A stretch of DNA of 14,369 nucleotides from assembly GCA_003477045.1 (NCBI GenBank), contig DMTS01000072.1:37380-51748 (forward strand). Reading direction: 5' to 3'. Origin of the DNA: Candidatus Delongbacteria bacterium. GTDB lineage: Bacteria > UBA4055. Of this stretch, positions 8,085 to 14,369 are shown piece by piece. Position numbers and translations under genes: made by a program. Numbering within the stretch: the stretch's first letter is position 1; the number at the start of each line of letters is the position of its first letter. The notes under the pieces were generated by a model. That model made no database searches. It saw nothing but the letters and a program-made list of their open reading frames with translations, and was not told the origin of the DNA.

Positions 8085-8095
8085 CACCTCCCTTT
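8085..8095 (-). promoter_or_regulatory. Strong ribosome binding site of the pilin gene
   Basis: The - strand reads AAAGGGAGGTG here, a near-complete match to the 16S anti-Shine-Dalgarno. GGAGG ends 8 bases before ATG 8078. This decides the start: the in-frame GTG at 8087 overlaps the binding site itself. Confidence 0.88.
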
Positions 8096-8104
8096 AGTTT
8101 TTAT

Positions 8105-8135
8105 GACTTTGCCGAAGGACATTCCCCCGACAGTC
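8105..8135 (-). promoter_or_regulatory. Hairpin at the predicted 5' end of the pilin mRNA
   Basis: On the - strand GACTGTCGGGGGA (8135-8123) pairs with TCCTTCGGC (8119-8111) and, past a two-base bulge, AGTC (8108-8105), closing on a 3-base ATG loop. The inner stem is nine continuous pairs, three of them G-U. The predicted transcription start is near 8136, so the stem would begin at or next to the first nucleotide. Hairpins in this place are known to protect some mRNAs from 5'-end-dependent decay, as in the ompA leader; here that role is inferred. It leaves the Shine-Dalgarno single-stranded. Confidence 0.65.
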
Positions 8136-8142
8136 TGTTCAA

Positions 8143-8171
8143 AACTTAAGTAATAATTATTGTTTTGTCAA
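8143..8171 (-). promoter_or_regulatory. Promoter of the pilin gene
   Basis: The - strand carries a perfect TTGACA (8171-8166), a 17-base spacer and TAAGTT (8148-8143) as a weaker -10. The same place also reads TAAGTTTTG, close to the Bacteroidota -7 element TAnnTTTG with a TTG about 20 bases upstream. Either reading gives a start near 8136-8138 and a leader of about 58 bases. Confidence 0.68.
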
Positions 8172-8201
8172 GAAAAAAATATTTAATAAACTGGAGACGA
8201 A

Positions 8202-9851
8202 CTAATTTATTTCGTAAATAAAAGTGGCACCATCGTATTTAAGCAGCTTAAGACTGTTAATGAATTCAATAAAACCGGAAAGTTTAATTTTGTTCTCTTC
8301 CCGCATTTTATCAGCATTCATATTAAAAAAAGTCTGAATAAAATCGTTGGTCTTTATAAATAAATGGGTCGCTTTTAGATCGCAATTCGGAAGATCTTTA
8401 AAAAATAATTGATAACGCTCTTTTGATGCTCCTTCTGAAGCTAAAGAAAGAAGGTATCTGTCTAAAGGGTTCGTATCGCTGAAAAAAGTTCTCTGTATAT
8501 AATATGATCTACCACCTGTAAATGCTTCGTAGATAACTGCGTCTCGGGGAGTATTATTGTTTATAAATTCAATATTGTCATACTGCCTCAGGTATTTTTT
8601 CATATAATCGGTCTTGGATTCTTTTGAAAAAGGATTATATTCAATAATGTGCAGATTGCCGGAAAAATTTATGCTGTAGATAAGATTATAAATCAGAAAA
8701 AGTGAAGGAATGATGAAAATGGAAAAGTAAGTATTTGTGTTCTTCGATAAGTATTTTATGACTTCTATGTTAAGGAAAACAAGTATAGGGATAACGGAAA
8801 TGAAGTATCGGACTCTTATGTTATTACTATAAAGAGTTGTCATATAGATTATAGCAAATAGAGCGAACATGTATAGGCATAGTTTTCCGTTAGCGCTCTC
8901 TCTAAACCCTCTCAGGGGCAGAAAGATTAGTAATAATAACAATATTGGATTCAGGACGCCGTCAAATTTAAGAAAATTGTGATCTTCTCCTTCAAAAAAT
9001 AATCTGACGGGTAATAACAGCAGTGTAAAAAAATTATCATTATTTTCAACGATCCTCCATGCCGTTTCGCCGCTTACATTCTTTATCAATTCATCAGGCA
9101 TGGATAAATCCGATTTGAAGACAGAATCGAAAAGAGGAAAGAAAGGATTACCACTATTTATAAAATTTCTGGTTAACCAAGGCGAAACACAAATAAAAAT
9201 TATAAAAACATACAGTAATATTGACTTAACAGATTTTTTGTCGTCTTTTTTTTCTCTTGAGACTGCTAATGCTGTGAATAATGATATGAAAAAAGCGAAA
9301 ACCATCCCGTTATACTTGGTGCCGAAAGCCATTCCTGCTCCTAAAGCGGAAATGATAAGATATTTTTTACTTGTCATATCGCTTTCAAACCACTTTACGA
9401 AGTAAATCAAGCTTAGAGTAGAAAAGAACAACAGGGCAAGATCGACATAAACTTCAGAAGCCAGTCTTATATTGATTGGAATTGTAATAAAAAAAATAAA
9501 AGCCAGCAGACCCCAGTTCAAGCCGTATTTTCTTTTAAAGTATCTGAACATAAGAAAACCGCCGGCAGGAAGGAATAGTGCATGGATTATTTTTGTAAGC
9601 TGATCAGGCAGTCCGGATTTGAAAATAAGCATGTAGATCCAGTCCAGGTTAAGCATATTAAGATCGTAATATGCAAAATACGGTCTAAAGTACAGGAACG
9701 AATTTTCTGCCCAGAGTCTCGCGAAAGGCAGATGAAATCTGGTGCCGTCCCTGTCGATTATAGGTGTCAGGGAAAGCCAAAAAATCCAAATTAAAGAGAC
9801 AGATAAGATTGATAAAAGGATAATAGTTCCTATCCGCTTACTGGGTTTCAA
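8202..9851 (-). CDS. GT39/PMT-like polytopic glycosyltransferase (GT-C fold)
   Basis: The 549-residue membrane protein has many hydrophobic helices up to about residue 400 and a soluble C-terminal domain. After the first helix comes TPIIDRDGTRFHLP (29-42), an acidic first external loop as in ArnT/PMT-type GT-C enzymes, and SEVYVDLALLFF (132-143) matches the second family block. Such enzymes transfer a sugar from polyprenyl phosphate to a protein or glycan outside the cytoplasmic membrane. I chose the TTG at 9851: AAGGAGG lies 5 bases upstream, and TTGA overlaps the methyltransferase stop by 4 bases, as at the other junctions of this operon. An ATG at 9887 would overlap that gene by 40 bases and add 12 residues upstream of the binding site. 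It is the last gene of its run; no terminator is evident before the pilin promoter. Substrate unknown. Confidence 0.78.
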   Translation of the reverse strand: MKPSKRIGTIILLSILSVSLIWIFWLSLTPIIDRDGTRFHLPFARLWAENSFLYFRPYFAYYDLNMLNLDWIYMLIFKSGLPDQLTKIIHALFLPAGGFLMFRYFKRKYGLNWGLLAFIFFITIPINIRLASEVYVDLALLFFSTLSLIYFVKWFESDMTSKKYLIISALGAGMAFGTKYNGMVFAFFISLFTALAVSREKKDDKKSVKSILLYVFIIFICVSPWLTRNFINSGNPFFPLFDSVFKSDLSMPDELIKNVSGETAWRIVENNDNFFTLLLLPVRLFFEGEDHNFLKFDGVLNPILLLLLIFLPLRGFRESANGKLCLYMFALFAIIYMTTLYSNNIRVRYFISVIPILVFLNIEVIKYLSKNTNTYFSIFIIPSLFLIYNLIYSINFSGNLHIIEYNPFSKESKTDYMKKYLRQYDNIEFINNNTPRDAVIYEAFTGGRSYYIQRTFFSDTNPLDRYLLSLASEGASKERYQLFFKDLPNCDLKATHLFIKTNDFIQTFFNMNADKMREENKIKLSGFIEFINSLKLLKYDGATFIYEIN

Positions 9852-10618
9852 TCCACCCTCCTTTTCGCAATAAAAGAAATATTCCATGATAGCCTGTTGG
9901 GGAAATATTTCTGAATAAAGCTATCAGTTTTTATTAATAATTTAACCAATGGGGCGAACAGCCATACCGGTTTTATTATTACCTGAGCAAAAGGAGGTGT
10001 GAAGTATCCTGTATATTGGATATTTAGAATATCAAATCCGGCTTTATTAAATTTCTCAATCAGTTCCTTTTTGTGGAAAAATTTTTGTGTTTTAGAGTAT
10101 GAAGGATCAATATTCTTTCTAATAATCCTCAAAAACTGTATCAGAGGGTTTTTCCCCTGCGGTTCCAGAAAGAGAAAGAGTGTTTCTTTGTTGCCTGCTC
10201 TTGAGATATATCCCAGATATTCTTCAAGGTCCGGCAGATGGTGAAGAACGCCGACACAGACAACAATGTCGTATTTTTCATCTTTAAGGTCGCTTATATT
10301 GCCGGAGTAAAACCGTCTGTTCTCACAACCGTATTTATTATCCGCGATCTTGATAAGCTCGGAGGAAAAATCCATACCCGTATATTTTTTGTATCGTTTT
10401 TCCAGATATATAGAATTAGCTCCGTTACCGCATCCTAATTCTATAATATTATTAAAAATTGTTTGCTTTGAGTAAGGCGTTAGAAGGTTTAACAGGGTAT
10501 CTATCTGGAATTTTCGTACAATTCTGGATACGGGATATATATCCTTTTCTGAATAATTTAAGGCGATCCTGTCAAACAATTCCCTGTCTTTTTGTTGAGC
10601 ATCATAATTTTCGTTCAC
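9848..10618 (-). CDS. Class I SAM-dependent methyltransferase
   Basis: The 256-residue protein has the Rossmann-like methyltransferase core: motif I IELGCGNG (59-66), the acidic residue after strand 2 (Asp83 in GMDFS), YDIVVCVGVLHHLPD (116-130) as motifs II/post-II of the Methyltransf_11/12 group, and LFLFLEP (147-153). The C-terminal third (about 203-235) is unusually hydrophobic and aromatic (YTGYFTPPF, then VWLFAPLVKLLIK), which suggests membrane association or a lipid-like substrate. It sits between a lipid-linked sugar synthase gene and a GT39-like gene, so the likely target is a sugar or polyprenyl-linked glycan; this is inference. The start is GTG 10618, overlapping the upstream stop in GTGA, with AGAGG about 10 bases upstream. 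Its own stop overlaps the next gene in TTGA. Confidence 0.85.
   Translation of the reverse strand: MNENYDAQQKDRELFDRIALNYSEKDIYPVSRIVRKFQIDTLLNLLTPYSKQTIFNNIIELGCGNGANSIYLEKRYKKYTGMDFSSELIKIADNKYGCENRRFYSGNISDLKDEKYDIVVCVGVLHHLPDLEEYLGYISRAGNKETLFLFLEPQGKNPLIQFLRIIRKNIDPSYSKTQKFFHKKELIEKFNKAGFDILNIQYTGYFTPPFAQVIIKPVWLFAPLVKLLIKTDSFIQKYFPNRLSWNISFIAKRRVD
9852..9863 (-). promoter_or_regulatory. Ribosome binding site that sets a TTG start
   Basis: The - strand reads AAGGAGG (9863-9857) and GTGGA, then TTG (9851-9849). The strong site at 5-base spacing, plus the TTGA overlap with the methyltransferase stop, supports a TTG start for the GT39-like gene. Confidence 0.75.
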
Positions 10619-11484
10619 TTGATAGAACCTCTTCTAATTTGCGAGATCTGATCCATGATCAGCGCAAAGAAAAATATTATTATTCCGGTTAAAAATGTCA
10701 GCAATGCCCCGGGCAGAAGTCTAAGATGCGGACTGTAAATATAGCCCCATATTATTTCGTATATCGCGCTTAATAAAACAAGGGAAATACTTGCCGGTAT
10801 GAACACTTTAAGCGGGTTGAAAAGTGTAATAAGCCTTAATATAAGTAAAACTGTATTAAAACCGTCCTTTAACTGCCTGACACTGCTTTTTCCCATTCTT
10901 TTATTCGTTGTAATACTTTTATATTCAACCACCCTTTTATCGCTTAAAAAGGCTATCGTTGAAGTTGTGGAAAATGAAAAACCGTCAGGAAAGAGGTGAA
11001 GATATTTTATAATAATATCCTTTTTTACTATGCGTAATCCAGAGTTAAGGTCAGGTATTTTTCTCCCTGCAAGAAAATTAGCTGTGATTGACAAGATCCA
11101 TTTTCCCGGCGTCCTGCTCAGATCGATATATGAACCCTTTCCTCTTTTACCGACGATCATATCTTCGTCGTTCCATTCAAGCCAGAGTCTTTCAAGATCT
11201 TCAGGATTATGCTGTCCATCGGCGTCGTAAAAAGCTACGAGTTCCGTCTCGGCTGCGCCGATGCCGGTTTTTAGGCTTGCCCCGTATCCTCTATTGATCT
11301 TATGGCACATCGTTTTGATAAATCCAAATTTTTCAAGAATTGTTTTAGTCGCATCTTCTGAACCATCATTCACAACTATTATTTTCCAGCTGTGTTTTTC
11401 AGAAAAAGGTTTGAGTTTAATTATAGTATCGGAAACAGCTTTTTCTTCATTAAAGGATGGTATTATTACGGTAAGATTTTTCAT
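10615..11484 (-). CDS. GT2 glycosyltransferase, DPM1/polyprenyl-phosphate sugar synthase type, with two C-terminal membrane helices
   Basis: The 289-residue protein starts LTVIIPSFNEE (4-14). It has VVNDGSED (37-44), NRGYGAS (64-70), the metal-binding DADGQH (87-92), DLNSGLR (145-151) and KRMGKSS (195-201), all hallmarks of dolichol-phosphate mannose synthase-like GT2 enzymes. NPLKVF (223-228) opens a C-terminal part with two membrane helices (about 228-248 and 256-277). The expected reaction is transfer of a hexose from a nucleotide sugar to undecaprenyl phosphate at the inner face of the membrane. The ATG overlaps the upstream stop in ATGA and has GAGG 6 bases before it. The membrane helices make it a different subtype from the helix-less GT2 at 4014-4736, so the two are unlikely to be recent duplicates. 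Confidence 0.9.
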   Translation of the reverse strand: MKNLTVIIPSFNEEKAVSDTIIKLKPFSEKHSWKIIVVNDGSEDATKTILEKFGFIKTMCHKINRGYGASLKTGIGAAETELVAFYDADGQHNPEDLERLWLEWNDEDMIVGKRGKGSYIDLSRTPGKWILSITANFLAGRKIPDLNSGLRIVKKDIIIKYLHLFPDGFSFSTTSTIAFLSDKRVVEYKSITTNKRMGKSSVRQLKDGFNTVLLILRLITLFNPLKVFIPASISLVLLSAIYEIIWGYIYSPHLRLLPGALLTFLTGIIIFFFALIMDQISQIRRGSIK

Positions 11485-12398
11485 TTGTGCCTCTTTATGT
11501 ATAAAGTATAAAGATAAGGAAATATAGTGGAAATTAAAAAGAAAATAATTTCACCCAGAATAAACCATATCCTGCTTAAGATAGAAATCTCGGCGGCACT
11601 GCTGATAGACGATCCCAAAGCAATCAAAAGACCGGCGAAAACGCCCTCCCTAATACCGAAGCCGCCAGGCGAGAACACAGCCACAATTCCGACGCTAACA
11701 CTGAATGGGAACAGAAAAATTACATGAATCGGATTTATAATTTGTATGCCGGTCGAATCAATGAAGAAATAGATGCCCATACCCCAAATTAGCCAGAAAA
11801 AAGTAGAAAGGCAGAGTAAAATAAAAATCTGTTTTCTTTTAAAACAGGGAACCGAAAACTTACTTTTTACAATTTTAGATATTATTAATGTAAATTTTTC
11901 GAACATATATTTTGACTGCAATGAAAAAAATGACAGGATTATTAAACCGAGTGAGATAAATTTGATGAAGGGACTAATCATCTCCAGCTGAAATACAGAA
12001 AACAAACCTGTTACAATTCCGCCGATTATTATATAAACCTGAAAAATTATAACATAAATAAATAATTTGCTGAACTGTTCTGACTCTTTTTGTATCTTTA
12101 ATTTGTATGCAATAGCGTACACCATTGCGACCTTGCCCGGAATATACTTACTGAATATGGTTGTGCCCAGCGCAGTAAAGCATGAAGTGTAATTTGATGG
12201 AATACCATGGAACTTCAAGATCATGTTAAGTATGAATGGATAGAATAAAAATCCGGAAATTAGGAACAATATTGATATTATAAACCCTGAATTCAAATTT
12301 ATCTTTGACAGATCTAGGTCGCCGGTTCTAAGCATTAAAATTGCAGCAAACAAAATCGAGAAGTAAAAGACGAAGGAGTAAACTATTGAATTTTTCAT
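11481..12398 (-). CDS. LPG_synthase_TM-type (UPF0104) integral membrane protein
   Basis: The 305-residue protein is hydrophobic almost throughout, with about eight membrane helices. It carries the family blocks KYIPGKV (about 84-90) and SPGGFGIREGVF (about 243-254), plus SRIWFILGE near the end, as in lysylphosphatidylglycerol-synthase membrane domains (PF03706). The soluble aminoacyl-transferase domain of MprF is absent, so it should not make lysyl-PG. Stand-alone members are often found beside DPM1-like GT2 genes and may act as lipid flippases or helpers; their role is not established. As first gene of the run it overlaps the GT2 by 4 bases. I prefer ATG 12398: an in-frame TTG at 12422 lies inside a TATATTTG promoter-like element. 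Neither start has a clear Shine-Dalgarno, so the start is uncertain by eight residues. Confidence 0.83.
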   Translation of the reverse strand: MKNSIVYSFVFYFSILFAAILMLRTGDLDLSKINLNSGFIISILFLISGFLFYPFILNMILKFHGIPSNYTSCFTALGTTIFSKYIPGKVAMVYAIAYKLKIQKESEQFSKLFIYVIIFQVYIIIGGIVTGLFSVFQLEMISPFIKFISLGLIILSFFSLQSKYMFEKFTLIISKIVKSKFSVPCFKRKQIFILLCLSTFFWLIWGMGIYFFIDSTGIQIINPIHVIFLFPFSVSVGIVAVFSPGGFGIREGVFAGLLIALGSSISSAAEISILSRIWFILGEIIFFLISTIFPYLYTLYIKRHK

Positions 12399-12419
12399 TG
12401 TCTGCCATCGTAAGTTGTT

Positions 12420-12458
12420 CAAATATAAGATAAAAAATAAAAAAAAGCTTTATTTTTG
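12420..12458. promoter_or_regulatory. Divergent promoter region with TAnnTTTG-like elements on both strands
   Basis: The gap between the two divergent genes is A/T-rich, with an A-tract from 12432 to 12446. The + strand has TATTTTTG (12451-12458), 43 bases before ATG 12502. The - strand has TATATTTG (12427-12420), 21 bases before ATG 12398. Both match the Bacteroidota -7 element, but neither has a clear TTG at the usual upstream distance, and such matches arise easily by chance in A/T-rich DNA. Confidence 0.35.
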
Positions 12459-12501
12459 TATTTTAAGAGATTAACATTGGAATAGAAAAGATGAGGATAA
12501 A

Positions 12502-14369
12502 ATGGTCAGTAAAAAAATTGCAGGTTATTCAAGGTTAGTCATAATCCTGTTTTTTGCGATATGGCTTTTCATTCAATCGCCTTTAAATCCTGTTTATAGC
12601 GAATGTTCTGACCCTGAGAAAGTCCATTTATACCTCACTTTCACGTTTTGGATATTAAGCGGCATATTTTTAGCCTGGATGCTATATTGCGTTAACAGGC
12701 GAAATTTCTATAATTATTCTACAGGAATTTTAGTATGGATTTACTTTCTCTTTCTTACATTTTTCACTTTTTTCGGTGTTGATTTTGCCGATCCCGGGTT
12801 TAGTCTTAGCAAACAATGGGCAATGTATCAAGGAATGTGGAGAGAGAACTTTGATTCTATAGCAGGGACAAATCTTATAGGAGGGTTATGGCTGTTAATC
12901 CCGGGTAAACCATTGTTGTTATGGGCAAAAATGGGATTTGTTATTTTGCAAACTTCAATTTTATATGTAACGATTAAAATATTGTTATTGTACTTTAAGC
13001 CGAAACAAGTATTTTTACCCGTACTCTCGGTTGGTATTTTTATTGCGGTATGGCATTATTACATGACTATAAATTATGACAACACTCCGTTTCTGGTTTA
13101 TTTGACTTCCGTTTATTTTATACTAAAGGGAATGTATAACGAAAAAAGATCAAAACTGCACTTTATAGTTTCTGGAGTATTAGTTATAATTTCAATTTTC
13201 TGTAAAGTGACATATCTGCCCGCGATAATTTTATCTTTTCTTTTAATTTATTTGCGGAGCTACCTTTTCAACGATACGAACGCAAAAAACAAAGCAATGA
13301 ATTTTTTTATTGGATTAATGATCGGAACCGGAATCGTTATATTGTTTTTGTATATTTCTGGTGTTGTAGATACTTATTTCAGATATTTTTTCGAACTTGC
13401 ACAAGAGTCCGTGAGTTACAAAGATGTCGCAGAAATTCACAGTCAAAATCATTCTGTACCTGTTCTTTTTCGGAAATACAAAGATGATCTGCTGAGTATA
13501 TTAAAAATTGTACCGTTCTATATAACTGTGATATTGTTATTGTCGTATCTGATTGAAAGATCGAGGAATAAAAAAATATTCAACTATGTTTTGATCGCCT
13601 TTTCAGGATATTACATTTACAGTTTTACATTTACGGCCAACATGTATAATCAGTTTTCCAGATCTTCACAGTTGAATGTAGTATCGCTTTTTACGGCGTT
13701 ACTAGTAATCTGGATTGTATTTGAAAGGAGTTCTGTTATAAAAAAATACTTGTTGCCAGTAATTATGGCAATAAGCGTTTTCATAATATCATTTATCGGC
13801 AGCGATCTTTCGATTAGAGCAGCTTATCATGCGAATTCACTCCTCTTATTTTTTTCATTTGTGCTGATCATAGGCAAAGGTCAGATTATTAAAGTCGGAG
13901 GCATATCCTTTAAAATGAATATTATAATTCCATTAACGATATTGCTTATAGTTACAGGCTTGTATTTCCGTAAGGATAATATTTTTAGAGATGCCAATTT
14001 TCAATTTTTAAAATTTTCATTTTCATCCAGCTCTCTAATAGGAATCAATTCTACGCCACAAAGGGTTCAAGTTGTTGATTCTCTGTTGGATAAATTAAAC
14101 ACAATACCAGATCTCTGTAAGAAGAAGGTATTATATACAAACGATAATGCTCTAATGTACTATTTAACAGACACTGATTATCTCCTAGGCAGTCCTTGGG
14201 ATTTTTTAGAGGATTATTACTATTTAGAAAAAAAACTTGATAAATTAATACCTGATTTAATTGTAACTTCTAAAAGAACCCACAGGACTTACACTTGGCC
14301 ATTGGAAACATCTACTGACCCTTATGAAAAAAATGCAAAAATATATAATGAATTTTACGATTCCTTCAT
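12502..14369 (+). CDS. Polytopic GT-C-like membrane protein, paralogue of the 5730-7649 gene (3' end outside window)
   Basis: From ATG 12502, with GAGG 5 bases upstream, the frame stays open for 622 codons to the window edge. The product has many hydrophobic helices and a soluble C-terminal part from about residue 520. It aligns by eye with the - strand protein at 5730-7649: SPLNP (26-30) with SPFNQ; GVDFADPGF (92-100) with GLDITDEGW; GLWL and WAKMG with GLWL and WARIG; KKKVLYTN and MYYL with KKMIFVG and FYYL; and PDLIV, ten residues, WPL (to 601) with PEVIV, ten residues, WPL. The acidic loop reads DPG here instead of DEG, so the catalytic glutamate may be lost. By comparison with the paralogue about 40 codons are missing at the 3' end. 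A putative glycosyltransferase or a non-catalytic relative; substrate unknown. Confidence 0.72.
   Translation, partial: MVSKKIAGYSRLVIILFFAIWLFIQSPLNPVYSECSDPEKVHLYLTFTFWILSGIFLAWMLYCVNRRNFYNYSTGILVWIYFLFLTFFTFFGVDFADPGFSLSKQWAMYQGMWRENFDSIAGTNLIGGLWLLIPGKPLLLWAKMGFVILQTSILYVTIKILLLYFKPKQVFLPVLSVGIFIAVWHYYMTINYDNTPFLVYLTSVYFILKGMYNEKRSKLHFIVSGVLVIISIFCKVTYLPAIILSFLLIYLRSYLFNDTNAKNKAMNFFIGLMIGTGIVILFLYISGVVDTYFRYFFELAQESVSYKDVAEIHSQNHSVPVLFRKYKDDLLSILKIVPFYITVILLLSYLIERSRNKKIFNYVLIAFSGYYIYSFTFTANMYNQFSRSSQLNVVSLFTALLVIWIVFERSSVIKKYLLPVIMAISVFIISFIGSDLSIRAAYHANSLLLFFSFVLIIGKGQIIKVGGISFKMNIIIPLTILLIVTGLYFRKDNIFRDANFQFLKFSFSSSSLIGINSTPQRVQVVDSLLDKLNTIPDLCKKKVLYTNDNALMYYLTDTDYLLGSPWDFLEDYYYLEKKLDKLIPDLIVTSKRTHRTYTWPLETSTDPYEKNAKIYNEFYDSF

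Noticed and set aside
8079..8087. GTG at 8087 as pilin start (adds three residues)
   Set aside because: It overlaps the Shine-Dalgarno GGAGGTG itself; ATG 8078 lies at the right distance and gives a standard MRKG-FTLIE leader.
9100..9405. Open frame of about 100 codons on the + strand
   Set aside because: It runs antisense to the GT39-like gene, has no recognisable domain and is best explained as a reading-frame shadow. The same holds for 3997-4245, 4444-4731, 5910-6146, 10459-10692 and 11261-11527.
11481..12398. MprF lysylphosphatidylglycerol synthase
   Set aside because: Only the membrane domain is present; the C-terminal aminoacyl-transferase domain is missing and the gene sits in a glycosylation run.
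12491..12538. ATG at 12491 as start of the + strand gene
   Set aside because: That frame stops after 15 codons (TAG 12536-12538). Its GAGG serves as the binding site for ATG 12502 in another frame.
1..14369. CRISPR arrays, tRNA or rRNA genes, insertion sequences, long repeats
   Set aside because: I looked for regularly spaced repeats, cloverleaf-like segments, transposase motifs and terminal inverted repeats and saw none; nearly all of the sequence is explained by the coding regions listed.

Overview
The window is AT-rich chromosomal DNA from a Gram-negative-type bacterium. I infer the FCB group (Bacteroidota, Chlorobi or Ignavibacteria-like) from three things: the low GC, TAnnTTTG-like promoter elements, and the presence of a short type IV pilin-like gene. 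Most genes carry clear Shine-Dalgarno sequences (GGAGG and AAGGAGG types). That argues against typical Bacteroidia and mildly favours an Ignavibacteria-like lineage. The taxonomic guess is weak. Coding density is very high, no gap between genes exceeds about 130 bases, and I see no RNA genes, mobile elements or CRISPR arrays.

Left part (1-3592, + strand): a tightly coupled operon of a DUF4956-type membrane protein (only its C-terminus is in the window), a large membrane-anchored CotH-kinase-like protein with a C-terminal beta-helix, and a VTC-fold (polyphosphate polymerase-like) protein. Both junctions are ATGA overlaps. These three families are known to cluster, but the joint function is not established. 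The operon meets the next one tail to tail with no base between the stop codons.

Middle and right part (3593-12398, - strand): two runs of glycosylation genes with a pilin-like gene between them. The right run reads, in transcription order, LPG_synthase_TM-type membrane protein, DPM1-like GT2 glycosyltransferase with two C-terminal membrane helices, class I methyltransferase, and GT39-like polytopic glycosyltransferase. Its three junctions are 4-base overlaps using ATG, GTG and TTG starts in turn. The left run reads polytopic GT-C-like protein, NAD-dependent sugar epimerase/dehydratase, DPM1-like GT2 and GtrA. Each run thus holds a maker of a polyprenyl-phosphate-linked sugar, a helper membrane protein and a polytopic transferase that could use that sugar outside the membrane. 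Between them (7691-8171) lies the pilin-like gene as a self-contained unit: sigma70-like promoter, a hairpin at the predicted 5' end of the mRNA, a very strong ribosome binding site, the coding region and a strong intrinsic terminator.

Far right (12502-14369, + strand): an open frame, cut by the window end, that is a divergently transcribed paralogue of the polytopic protein at 5730-7649. Taken together, the window looks like a cell-surface glycosylation locus, with the pilin as a possible but unproven target, next to a CotH/VTC/DUF4956 cassette.
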